The notes under the pieces are model-generated. The model saw only the letters and a program-made list of their open reading frames with translations, did no database searches and was not told the DNA's origin. From Tissierellia bacterium (lineage in GTDB: Bacteria > Bacillota > Clostridia > Tissierellales > Peptoniphilaceae): DNA of 40,590 bases. The position numbers and the translations under genes were made by a program. Below are positions 15,594 to 23,605 of this stretch, piece by piece (position 1 is the first letter of the stretch; the number at the start of each line of letters is the position of its first letter). The stretch covers positions 1 through 40,590 of the forward strand of contig JAUNVD010000017.1 of the NCBI GenBank assembly GCA_030537855.1, given 5' to 3'.

Positions 15594-16625
15594 ATGAGAA
15601 AATATAGGAAACAGGAACATATTGAAAATTATCTTAGGACCAAATTTACTGGAAACCCAAGGTTTTGTGACGTTTTTTTAAAACATAATTCCCTTCCGAA
15701 TTTAGCGGTGGAAGATGTAAGAACGGAAATTGAGTTTTTAGGAAAAGATATAGAGTTCCCCTTAATGATTAATGCTATGACAGGAGGGTCTGATTTTTCT
15801 GAAGAGATAAATCGAGATTTAGCTGAACTGGCAAAAGCTTGTCACTTACCAATGGCCGTAGGTTCACAAACTATTGCTATTGAGGATCATCAAGCGAGAA
15901 GAAGCTTCCGAATCGTTAGAGAGATTTTAAAAGACGGGATTGTTTATAGTAATATTAATGGATTACTAGGACCGGAAGAAGCTAAAATTGCTGTAGATTT
16001 AATAGAGGCTGATGCTTTACAGATCCATTTAAATCCTGCCCAGGAATTAATCATGAAAGAAGGAGATCGGGATTTTACCAAAGTATTATCTAATATTGAA
16101 GCTATTGTAAATGCTATAGATGTACCGGTCATTGTAAAAGAAGTTGGGTTTGGTATGTCTAAGGATGTCATTCAAAAACTTTATGACGTAGGAGTACGAT
16201 GTGTGGATATTTCTGGTTTTGGAGGAACTAATTTTTTTGAAGTAGAGAATTTACGATATCCTCAAGAAGATTATTCTGAACTTTTTACTTGGGGGATTCC
16301 CACAGCTCTTTGTATCATTGAAGGAAAATCTCTCCAATATGATGATTTGGTTCTTGTAGCAAGTGGAGGAATCCGTAATGCTGAAGATCTTGTGAAGTCC
16401 ATTATTCTTGGAGCAGATATGACAGGGATTTCAGGTGAACTTTTAAAGTATTTAATACATGGTGGCTATGATCATGGTAGAGATTATTTAGAAAATATAA
16501 AATTAAAAACTAAGATTTTAATGTTATTACTAGGTGCAAAAAATATAAAAGAATTAAAGAATATTCCGTATTTATTAAAAGGGGAATTAAAAGATTTAGT
16601 GGAACAAAAAAATGAGGGGAGGTAA
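15594..16625 (+). CDS. fni: Type 2 isopentenyl-diphosphate delta-isomerase
   Basis: This 343-residue FMN- and NAD(P)H-dependent enzyme interconverts isopentenyl and dimethylallyl diphosphate for isoprenoid synthesis. It closely follows the Bacillus Fni pattern: the N-terminal RKYRKQEHIENYL, then MINAMTGG, AVGSQT, LQIHLNPAQE with EGDRDF, VPVIVKEVGFGMSK, ISGFGGTNFFEVENLR, WGIPTA, and the FMN-phosphate site VASGGIRNAEDLVKSIILGAD. The ATG at 15594 is preceded by AAGCAAGGGG. The upstream in-frame ATG at 15558 falls inside the predicted -10 box and is rejected. It is a single-gene unit whose 3' end overlaps a bidirectional terminator shared with the convergent gene. Confidence 0.94.
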   Translation: MRKYRKQEHIENYLRTKFTGNPRFCDVFLKHNSLPNLAVEDVRTEIEFLGKDIEFPLMINAMTGGSDFSEEINRDLAELAKACHLPMAVGSQTIAIEDHQARRSFRIVREILKDGIVYSNINGLLGPEEAKIAVDLIEADALQIHLNPAQELIMKEGDRDFTKVLSNIEAIVNAIDVPVIVKEVGFGMSKDVIQKLYDVGVRCVDISGFGGTNFFEVENLRYPQEDYSELFTWGIPTALCIIEGKSLQYDDLVLVASGGIRNAEDLVKSIILGADMTGISGELLKYLIHGGYDHGRDYLENIKLKTKILMLLLGAKNIKELKNIPYLLKGELKDLVEQKNEGR

Positions 16626-16644
16626 ATGACTCCTCTCATTTTTT
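16607..16644. terminator. Bidirectional terminator overlapping both convergent coding ends
   Basis: 15-bp stem AAAAATGAGgGGAG (from 16607) / CTCCTCTCATTTTTT (to 16644) with one G-U wobble and an 8-nt loop. The A-tract and T-tract give U-runs on both strands. It includes the stop codons of fni (16623-16625) and of the DUF2207-like gene (16636-16638). Confidence 0.88.
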
Positions 16645-17352
16645 ATGTAGGATATTTCCAAAAAATAATTCTTGTATATATTCTAATTCTGGTTCAATAG
16701 GATATTTTCCTAAAGCTATAGCATAAGGGATTTCCTTTTTTTCCCAATGAGAACTTGTTTTTTTATCGCTCCATAATTTTAATATCTTTTCACCTTTTTC
16801 CGGAAGTTTCCCTATTTTCTTTATCGCTAAAAATAAATATAATAAGTTACATATTAGAGGAATCACTCCTAGATAATAGGATTTTGACAAAAGAATTAAT
16901 GATAAAATAGAGCAAATAATTCCCAGGACAATGGGATATAGGTTCTGCAAATGAAAGGAACTTTCAATAACATAACCACCTACTTCTAAGTCTTTTTTAA
17001 TACTTTCATACCATTCTCTTAAAAATATATCCCTTTTTTCATCATCTAAGGAAATATGCTTTTTAAGAGATTGTTCTTGAAATAAGTCCTTAAGTATTTT
17101 CCCACGAATATCTTTTGGGTCTCTTATAAAATTATATTCTTCATTTAAAATACCTTGTGCCTCTAATTCTTTTATAAATCCAATAATACTTAAGTGAGGG
17201 GATTTATAACCTTCAAAAAGAAAATTTAACATAGCAGGATCTAAATTCAGTTTTTGGGGATTAACACTAATTTCTTGTGGCTCCCTTAAGGAATAGAAAA
17301 GATAAAAAGATATTAAAAGCAATAGAATAAAAAATATAAACAATTTTACCAC
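16636..17352 (-). CDS. DUF2207-like membrane-anchored protein, short form
   Basis: This 238-residue protein starts with a hydrophobic helix (residues 1-20, MVKLFIFFILLLLISFYLFY). It continues with LNLDPAMLNFLFEGYKS and IIGFIKELEAQGIL, which resemble the region of DUF2207 proteins after their first membrane helix (a winged-helix-like segment, 'Pa..nyLl.g' followed by a 'LxxkGxi' block). Two more hydrophobic segments at about 140-178 and a basic, tryptophan-containing cytoplasmic tail follow. The long N-terminal extracellular domain of full DUF2207 proteins is missing. Function unknown. No strong ribosome site stands out (GAGGTGGTAAA precedes the ATG on the minus strand). It is divergent from trxB and convergent with fni. 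Confidence 0.65.
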   Translation of the reverse strand: MVKLFIFFILLLLISFYLFYSLREPQEISVNPQKLNLDPAMLNFLFEGYKSPHLSIIGFIKELEAQGILNEEYNFIRDPKDIRGKILKDLFQEQSLKKHISLDDEKRDIFLREWYESIKKDLEVGGYVIESSFHLQNLYPIVLGIICSILSLILLSKSYYLGVIPLICNLLYLFLAIKKIGKLPEKGEKILKLWSDKKTSSHWEKKEIPYAIALGKYPIEPELEYIQELFFGNILHKK

Positions 17353-17390
17353 CTCTAGTATATTTTATCACAAGAAGATAGATACAATGA

Positions 17391-17418
17391 TTAAACTTGG
17401 GTATATATCTGTTATAAT
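17391..17418 (+). promoter_or_regulatory. Promoter of trxB (extended -10)
   Basis: -10 TATAAT (17413-17418) preceded by TGT, giving an extended -10 TGTTATAAT. A weak -35 TTAAAC (17391-17396) lies 16 bp upstream. The trxB start codon is at 17465, giving a leader of about 40 nt. Confidence 0.55.
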
Positions 17419-17464
17419 GTATTTTGGCTTAGTAAAGAAATGTTTTATAAAAAGGAGAAAAATA

Positions 17465-18394
17465 ATGTATGATGTTATAATTATTGGAGCAGGTCCAGCA
17501 GGGTTAACTGCAGGTATTTATGCTTCCAGAGCAAAATTAAAGACGCTAATTATTGAAAAAAGTATGGAAGGTGGCCAAATTGTAAATACTATGGATGTGG
17601 AAAACTATCCTGGTATTAACGATGGTGAAACAGGAATGGAACTTGCCATGAGAATGACGGAACAAACGAAGAAATTTGGAGCAGAGTTTGTTACCGATGA
17701 GGTTACTGGTGTATCTCTAGAAGGTAAGGAAAAAGTGATTACCTGTGCTAATGGAGAGTATCGTGGTAAAACGGTAATCATAGGAACTGGAGCAAAATCT
17801 AGAGAAATAGGAGTTCCAGGAGAAGAAGAGTTTAAGTCAAAAGGTATTTCCTATTGTGCAACTTGTGATGCTGCCTTTTACCAAGATTCAGATGTTTATG
17901 TTATAGGTGGTGGAGATGCAGCTGTAGAGGAAGCATTATTTATTGCAAAATTTGCTAAAAATGTTTTTGTTGTACATCGAAGAGATGAATTACGTGCTGC
18001 AAAATCCATACAAGAAAAAGCTTTTGCCAATGACAAGATTCACTTTATTTGGGATACAGTAACTGAGGAAATTATTGGAGATAAAGTGGTAGAAGGTATT
18101 GTTTTGAAAAATGTTAAAACTGGAGAAATTACAACTCATAAATCAACGACCGATATTCCTTCTATTGGAATCTTTGTATATATTGGATATATTCCACAAA
18201 CACAATTGTATGAAAATGTCTTAGAACTTGAAAAAGGGTATATTGTAACTGACGAAAATATGAAGACAAATGTAGAAGGAGTTTTTGCAATAGGAGATAC
18301 TAGAGCTAAAGCTGTTCGACAAGTAGTAACGGCAGTTGCAGATGGTTGTATTGCAGCAATTCAAGCTGAAAAATATATTGAAAATCTGGAATAA
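17465..18394 (+). CDS. trxB: Thioredoxin-disulfide reductase
   Basis: This 309-residue flavoprotein reduces thioredoxin with NADPH. FAD-binding GAGPAGLTAGIYASRA is at the N-terminus; the redox-active Cys131-Ala-Thr-Cys134 motif is followed by D; the second dinucleotide site is VIGGGDAAVEEALFIA; and the C-terminal FAD motif is GVFAIGDTRAKAVRQVVTAVADG. The frame is open back to 17387, but the ATG at 17465 follows AAAAGGAGAAAAATA and matches the usual family start MYDVIIIGAGPAG. It is a single-gene unit between its own promoter and a terminator shared with the convergent YceG-like gene. No thioredoxin gene is in the window. Confidence 0.95.
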   Translation: MYDVIIIGAGPAGLTAGIYASRAKLKTLIIEKSMEGGQIVNTMDVENYPGINDGETGMELAMRMTEQTKKFGAEFVTDEVTGVSLEGKEKVITCANGEYRGKTVIIGTGAKSREIGVPGEEEFKSKGISYCATCDAAFYQDSDVYVIGGGDAAVEEALFIAKFAKNVFVVHRRDELRAAKSIQEKAFANDKIHFIWDTVTEEIIGDKVVEGIVLKNVKTGEITTHKSTTDIPSIGIFVYIGYIPQTQLYENVLELEKGYIVTDENMKTNVEGVFAIGDTRAKAVRQVVTAVADGCIAAIQAEKYIENLE

Positions 18395-18397
18395 AAG

Positions 18398-18422
18398 ATC
18401 GGCTCTTAGGAGCCGATTTTTT
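18398..18422. terminator. Bidirectional terminator between trxB and the YceG-like gene
   Basis: Perfect 8-bp stem ATCGGCTC (18398-18405) / GAGCCGAT (18410-18417) with TTAG loop and T-run to 18422. The AAAA tract on the left gives a short U-run on the other strand. It overlaps the last codons of the convergent gene. Confidence 0.88.
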
Positions 18423-19101
18423 AATCAGATTTTAAATTTTCATTACTACATAATGCTTGTATAAGGTCAGATGTTTTAATAGGACCATGAATAATATGAA
18501 TCCCTGGAACAAATTTTCCTTCCATCCCTGCATTTTGGACTTCTGAAATAAAAGCATCTTTACTTTGAATTAGATTTTGTGCTAATAATATATCGCCCAC
18601 TTGTGCAGTTGTACAAGACCCAGGTAAGGTCACCTCAAAGGTTCCCTTGGCTTTTTCCCTTTCTTCTGCTGTTAAGATTTGGATTACTTCTTCATTTTTA
18701 GCGTCTTTGGCAATTTGGTAAGTACCTTCTTTAAAATATGGATAAGCATTCATCTCTTTTGTTTTTTCAACAAATGCATTTACATCTACAATAAACCCAA
18801 GTTCTTTTAATATAACGCCTATATCATTGACACTGGCTCCACTTGGAATTTCAACCTTGACCATTTCTCTTGGTTCTGGAACAGGTTCTTCTTCCTGTTT
18901 TGATGTTTCTTTTGAAATAGGTAAAGTATTGGTAAAGATTTGAAATATATTTTGTTTTGCCAAACTAGGATCAATCGTTGTTCCATATAGATGTTTGATT
19001 CTGGATTGAACAATAAATAACAAGACTCCTAAAACAATGAGAACTACGATGATTCTTAACAATCCAAATAGAAGATCAGAAAGTTTATTTAAAAATTTCA
19101 A
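18421..19101 (-). CDS. Short YceG/MltG-like protein, membrane anchored, lacking the catalytic domain
   Basis: This protein of about 226 residues has one N-terminal membrane helix (LLRIIVVLIVLGVLLFIV), a proline/glutamate-rich linker, and two consecutive copies of a small domain resembling the LysM-like module of the lytic transglycosylase MltG. Copy 1 starts VKVEIPSGASVNDIGVIL with YFKEGTYQI; copy 2 starts FEVTLPGSCTTAQVGDIL with FVPGIHII. The MltG transglycosylase domain with its catalytic glutamate is absent, so enzyme activity is doubtful; a wall-binding or sporulation/division scaffold is possible. An ATG at 19143 is in frame but has no ribosome site and lies in the predicted -10 box. The TTG at 19101 follows AGAGGGATAAA and is preferred. 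Confidence 0.7.
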   Translation of the reverse strand: MKFLNKLSDLLFGLLRIIVVLIVLGVLLFIVQSRIKHLYGTTIDPSLAKQNIFQIFTNTLPISKETSKQEEEPVPEPREMVKVEIPSGASVNDIGVILKELGFIVDVNAFVEKTKEMNAYPYFKEGTYQIAKDAKNEEVIQILTAEEREKAKGTFEVTLPGSCTTAQVGDILLAQNLIQSKDAFISEVQNAGMEGKFVPGIHIIHGPIKTSDLIQALCSNENLKSD

Positions 19102-19123
19102 TTTATCCCTCTTCTCTCTTTGA

Positions 19124-19147
19124 TATAATACTAATGATATCATTATA
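19124..19147. promoter_or_regulatory. Overlapping divergent promoter region with 14-bp palindrome
   Basis: A plus-strand -10 TATAAT (19124-19129) faces a minus-strand extended -10 TGTTATAAT (19150-19142). Between and partly over them lies the perfect palindrome TAATGATATCATTA (19132-19145). One serves the rluA-like operon and the other the YceG-like gene; the -35 boxes are weak. Confidence 0.45.
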
Positions 19148-19172
19148 ACAGAAAATCAAGAAGGGTGAAAGA

Positions 19173-20132
19173 ATGCAAAAAGTAATCATAGAGAAAAATG
19201 ATGATGGTCAGCGTTTGGATCGTTTTTTAAAGAAATTACTTCCAAAGGCACCTAAAAATTTAATTTATAAATCATTGAGAAAAAAGAATATTGTCGTAAA
19301 TGGTAAAAAGAAAGAACCTCATATTATATTAAAAACAGGAGACGAGATTAAAATTTTCTTTTCTGATGAAACAATAAAGAAATTCTCCAAATCATTACAA
19401 GAAATGAAAAGCAACTGGCCTCAAATACTATATGAAGACAATAATATTTTATTAATGGTAAAGCCAGGAAATATATTAACCCATGGTCGAGGTAATCCTA
19501 AAGAAGATGATATGGTTAAGAAACTCATTTCTTACTTACAAGATACGAACCAGTATCACCCAAGAAAAGAACATTCTTTTACTCCTGCTGTATGTAATCG
19601 TCTAGATCGTAATACTTCTGGGATTTTAATCGGAGCAAAGAATGCAGAAGCTCTTCGAGAAATAAATACATTAATAGCAGAACGAAAAGTAATAAAGAAA
19701 TACTTGGCTTTGGTTCATGGGAATTTTCAGTTCAGAGGTCTTTGTAAAGATTATTTATCAAAAGATGAAGATAAAAATAAAGTATTTTTAGGAAGTGACG
19801 GAAAGGAAATACTAACAGAATTTCAACCTTTATTACAAAATAAAGATTTTTCTTTAGTAGAAGTTCATTTGATTACAGGAAGAACACATCAAATTCGAAG
19901 CCAATGTGCTGCCTTAGGTCATCCTATTCTTGGAGACAAAAAATATGGGAAAGGGAAGAGAGATGATTTTCCTAGACAATGGCTTCACAATCATTTTCTT
20001 GGATTTCAAGAAATGGATCGATATAAAAACTTATCAAATAAAACTTTTTATGCAAAGCCACCAAAGCTGTTAGAAGAAGAATTAATAAAGAAATTTGGAG
20101 GTAAGGGGTATGACATATTATCTAGGTATTGA
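19173..20132 (+). CDS. RluA-family pseudouridine synthase with S4 domain
   Basis: This 319-residue enzyme isomerises uridine to pseudouridine in rRNA (the RluC/RluD group) or tRNA. It has an N-terminal S4 RNA-binding domain (about 10-70, DDGQRLDRFLKKLLP and NIVVNGKKK). The catalytic domain holds the CNRLDRNTSG motif with active-site Asp145, then KKYLALVHG, and LITGRTHQIRSQCAALGHPILGDKKYG. The exact target uridine cannot be read from sequence. GAAGGGTGAAAG precedes the ATG. It heads a tightly packed operon; its 3' end overlaps the ROK kinase gene by 23 nt. Confidence 0.92.
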   Translation: MQKVIIEKNDDGQRLDRFLKKLLPKAPKNLIYKSLRKKNIVVNGKKKEPHIILKTGDEIKIFFSDETIKKFSKSLQEMKSNWPQILYEDNNILLMVKPGNILTHGRGNPKEDDMVKKLISYLQDTNQYHPRKEHSFTPAVCNRLDRNTSGILIGAKNAEALREINTLIAERKVIKKYLALVHGNFQFRGLCKDYLSKDEDKNKVFLGSDGKEILTEFQPLLQNKDFSLVEVHLITGRTHQIRSQCAALGHPILGDKKYGKGKRDDFPRQWLHNHFLGFQEMDRYKNLSNKTFYAKPPKLLEEELIKKFGGKGYDILSRY

Positions 20133-21015
20133 TATTGGCGGGACGGAAATTAAAGGTGGAATTGTAAATGAGAGTGGAAAAATATTAGAAGTATATAAAT
20201 TTCCAACAGCCTTAGAGAAAGAAAAAATTCTACACTCCTTAAAAGAACTGGTAAAAACAGCTTTATCTAAAGATATAAGAGCTATAGGAATCTCTACTGC
20301 TGGTTCTGTTAATATGGAAAAAGGTTCCATTACAGAAATCTCTGGTAATATTAATGACTGGGCTTTTACTCCTCTTAAAAACATATTAGAACAAGAATAT
20401 AATACTCCCGTTTTTGTAGGCAATGATGGGAATTTAGCTCTTTTAGCTGAGATGAACCTTGGAGCAGGGAGAAATGGTGAACATGTAATTATGCTCACCT
20501 TAGGAACAGGACTTGGATCTGGTTTTTATTTTAAAGACTTAGGTCTTTTTTATGGAAGTCATTGGAAAGGAGCAGAATTAGGTCATACCATTCTTCACCC
20601 TAAGGGTAGGCCCTGTTTTTGTGGGAAAAGGGGATGTGCAGATAAGTATGTTAGTGGAACTGGATTAGAATTAAATTATTTTGAGAAAACAAAGATTCGA
20701 AAATCAGGTATAGAAATTATGGATTCTATCTCTCAAGATTCTTATGCTCTTTTAGCATTGGAGGACTTCTTACAGGACCTTAGCCAAGTTTTAATAAATA
20801 TTAAAAATATTTTTGATCCGGATATTATTATTCTTGGTGGAGGGGTGATAGCCAGTAAGGATATATGGTGGGAGAACATGATAATGAAATATAAAGATAT
20901 GGGAGGTTCTTTGAAAGATATGGAAATAAAACCTTCTAAGTTTTTAAATACATCAGGGATAATCGGAGCAGCTATGTTGGCAAAGGAATCTGTGGAAAAT
21001 TATGAAAATATGTAA
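20110..21015 (+). CDS. ROK-family sugar kinase (glucokinase-like)
   Basis: This 301-residue protein has the ROK fold and is probably a glucokinase or N-acetylhexosamine kinase. The N-terminal phosphate-binding loop is YYLGIDIGGTEIKGG. The catalytic base is Asp106 in FVGNDGNLALLAE, followed by TLGTGLGSGF. The ROK zinc motif is His159 plus C169-F-C171-x4-C176 (PCFCGKRGCADKY). The C-terminal IIILGGGVI is the adenosine site. The ATG at 20110 follows GGAGGTAAGGGG and gives the typical family N-terminus. It overlaps the pseudouridine synthase by 23 nt and addB by 14 nt, implying translational coupling. Its product would feed Pgi, although pgi is in another operon. Confidence 0.9.
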   Translation: MTYYLGIDIGGTEIKGGIVNESGKILEVYKFPTALEKEKILHSLKELVKTALSKDIRAIGISTAGSVNMEKGSITEISGNINDWAFTPLKNILEQEYNTPVFVGNDGNLALLAEMNLGAGRNGEHVIMLTLGTGLGSGFYFKDLGLFYGSHWKGAELGHTILHPKGRPCFCGKRGCADKYVSGTGLELNYFEKTKIRKSGIEIMDSISQDSYALLALEDFLQDLSQVLINIKNIFDPDIIILGGGVIASKDIWWENMIMKYKDMGGSLKDMEIKPSKFLNTSGIIGAAMLAKESVENYENM

Positions 21016-23605
21016 GGAAGATTTAAATCAAATTCATAAAATTGTGGAAAATCTAGGAGGAAGTCCTGAAAGGCCCTTATTACTCTTGGTTCCTTCTTCT
21101 TTAGCTATACAAAGTTTGATTTATCAGTATATTTATACCTATGGAACCTTAGATATAAAAGTAGAAACTTTAAAAACTTTTGGGGAAGAAATCTTAACAG
21201 AATCTGGACAGGTTCTACCTCAAAACCTTGAAGATTTATATTTATCCCGTTTATGGGGGAATGGAGAAGATTTTTCAGAAGAAAGCACTAGGATTGGGTT
21301 GTCATTAGGTAATTTATATCGTGAAGTAAAGGGAAGAGGAATTGATCAATCTTATTTACCTAAAAAAGGACTTTGGGTTAGGATTCTTGATGTTTTTCAA
21401 ACATGGGATAAATATTTAGGAAAACATCAATATTATAGTGAAGGTGATTTGTATCGTAAAAGCTGTGAAAAATTAAATATAAAAGGGTATTGTGGTCTTT
21501 GTTTCTTTCATTGCTTAAAGCCAAAGGTGGAAGAGGAACCTTTCGTTCAAAGACTAGTAGATTCTTTCCAAGATATTTTTATCATATCCTATGGAGAAGA
21601 AGATTGGCTACCAATAAATGCAAAACGGATCCTATCAAAGGCTAGAGATCCTAAGATAACGTTATTTTCTGCGAATCATTTTCGTGAGGAAATCCAAGAA
21701 GTTTTTCGTAATATCTTATTTCATTATCAAGATGGAATTCCATTAAAGAATCATAAAATTGTAGTTAGAAATAAAAATACTATGGCATTTATTGAAAGTT
21801 ATGGAAGAAAATATGGAATTCCCCTGGTAAATGCAGTATCTCGTCCTGTAGATGAATTACCTCCTGGAAGGGAGTATTTACATTTATTGGAATTTTTCAC
21901 CAATCCAAAGGAAGATCATATAAAGAAAAGATTAGATTTATTCTATTTTCCTTTTAAGGATATTTCAAAAGAAGCCCTTGGAATATTAAAAACCATGACA
22001 TTCCATTCTTTGGAAGATGCTCTGAATAAACTAAAGTCATTGGATTCATGGGAAGGAGAGTTATCCACTTATGAAGAGGTAAAAGATGCCATTGAAGTTC
22101 TTATAGAAGAAGTTCAAGTTTTTGGGAAAGACCCTAGATCATGGTCTTTGATTTTTAAAAACTATAATTGCTATCAAAGAATTTTGGAAAAGGGAAATCC
22201 ATATTTTCATAGGGATTTAAAGTCTTTAGAACTTATAGAAAAACTATATGAGCCTTTAGAAAGAGAAGCTACATTATTTCTAAATATATCAAAGGAAGAA
22301 TGGTTCTTTTATATTAAAGAAAGATTGTCTAAAGAAGTGATACGAGAGGATCAGTTCCAAGATGGAGTCTTTGTTTGTGGACCAGAAGAAGCTTTAGGGA
22401 CTTATAGTACCTTTACCTATCTTTTAGAAATGAATGAAGATCTTCCAAAAAAAAGGGAATATCATTTTTTATTAACTGAACAACTACAAGAGGATTTAGG
22501 GATAAAATTACCTTTATCTGAAGAAGCTTATTATGAGGAAAGAAGACTGGAAAATATTTTAAAAAATTCTGAAAATGTTCAAATTTCCTTTACAAAAAAT
22601 AGACCAGATGACACAGGAAGTTTTCTATTACAAAATGTAAATTTTAAACCATATATCGTTCCAAGAAGTAACCCAGATATGGCAATTACTAAAGAGGAAT
22701 GGGAAGAATGGTATATTGAAAATCTAGGACAAACTATAGATGGGAACTCTATTTTTTCTAGTAAAGAAGGAGGTCCTTTCGATTTACCTCCATGTAATAT
22801 AAAATCCTTAAGTCCTACAGCGTTAGAATCCTATGGAAAATGTCCATTTGCCTTTTATATGACCTATGTCTTACAAGCAAATCCTAAGATTGAACAAGAT
22901 GATTATTTAGTATTAGGTAATTTATTTCATAAGATTTTAGAAGAATATTATCAGGGATTAAAAAAAGGGAAAGAAATCATTTACAATCAAGAATATTTAA
23001 ATTTTACGATAGAAAGAAATATCAAAAGGAACGAAAATTTTAAGGAAGATTATTTTCAATTAGAATATTTAAAAAATAAATGTCATAGATTTGTTCAAGA
23101 AGATGTTTTACGTATGAAAAAAGAAGGATTTCTTCCCATTGCTTTTGAGAAGCCATTTACCTTTACCTTATTGGATCAAGAGTTTTATGGAAGAATTGAC
23201 CGTATAGATATTACGAAAGAAGGATATCTTGTGCTAATGGATTATAAATCTTCGAAGTATGGCCTACCTGGGGTTAGAAATATTTGGACAAAGGAAGAAT
23301 ATCAGCTACCTATTTATTACCTTTCAGAAGTTTTGGGAGGTAAAAAAGTGGTAGGGGCTTTATATGGGGTGTTAAAAACTAGCGAATTTATTTATCCGAT
23401 TCGAAATTTAGAGTATTTATCTAAGGAATGGTCTGGACAAAAATCTACTGAGGAACTCAATTATTGGATGAGTGAGAAGTTAAAACAAATAGAAGAACGT
23501 TTAAGTGAAATGGAAAAGAACTATTTTGCCCCTATCCCTAGAGAATGTAGTCCCTATTGTCCCTATCAATATATGTGTCGAAAGGAGGAATACCTTGAAC
23601 TTTAA
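21002..23605 (+). CDS. addB: AddB-like helicase/nuclease subunit
   Basis: This 867-residue protein is the AddB partner of AddA in double-strand break end processing before RecA loading. The C-terminal RecB-type nuclease is intact: Asp733 in YGRIDRID and Asp747-Tyr-Lys749 in MDYKSSK, then QLPIYYLSEV. Cys614 (KCPFAFYM) together with Cys849, Cys853 and Cys859 near the end (CSPYCPYQYMC) would hold the 4Fe-4S cluster that locks the nuclease. It is clearly shorter than Bacillus AddB (about 1,166). The N-terminus begins at the 'LLLLVPSSLA' strand, so the Walker A loop normally before it is missing. It overlaps the ROK gene by 14 nt and addA by 11 nt. Confidence 0.85.
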   Translation: MKICKEDLNQIHKIVENLGGSPERPLLLLVPSSLAIQSLIYQYIYTYGTLDIKVETLKTFGEEILTESGQVLPQNLEDLYLSRLWGNGEDFSEESTRIGLSLGNLYREVKGRGIDQSYLPKKGLWVRILDVFQTWDKYLGKHQYYSEGDLYRKSCEKLNIKGYCGLCFFHCLKPKVEEEPFVQRLVDSFQDIFIISYGEEDWLPINAKRILSKARDPKITLFSANHFREEIQEVFRNILFHYQDGIPLKNHKIVVRNKNTMAFIESYGRKYGIPLVNAVSRPVDELPPGREYLHLLEFFTNPKEDHIKKRLDLFYFPFKDISKEALGILKTMTFHSLEDALNKLKSLDSWEGELSTYEEVKDAIEVLIEEVQVFGKDPRSWSLIFKNYNCYQRILEKGNPYFHRDLKSLELIEKLYEPLEREATLFLNISKEEWFFYIKERLSKEVIREDQFQDGVFVCGPEEALGTYSTFTYLLEMNEDLPKKREYHFLLTEQLQEDLGIKLPLSEEAYYEERRLENILKNSENVQISFTKNRPDDTGSFLLQNVNFKPYIVPRSNPDMAITKEEWEEWYIENLGQTIDGNSIFSSKEGGPFDLPPCNIKSLSPTALESYGKCPFAFYMTYVLQANPKIEQDDYLVLGNLFHKILEEYYQGLKKGKEIIYNQEYLNFTIERNIKRNENFKEDYFQLEYLKNKCHRFVQEDVLRMKKEGFLPIAFEKPFTFTLLDQEFYGRIDRIDITKEGYLVLMDYKSSKYGLPGVRNIWTKEEYQLPIYYLSEVLGGKKVVGALYGVLKTSEFIYPIRNLEYLSKEWSGQKSTEELNYWMSEKLKQIEERLSEMEKNYFAPIPRECSPYCPYQYMCRKEEYLEL

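Noticed and set aside
19132..19145. Fur box
   Set aside because: The Fur-type sites I know have a central base between the AATGAT and ATCATT halves; here the halves abut, so only a generic palindrome is claimed.
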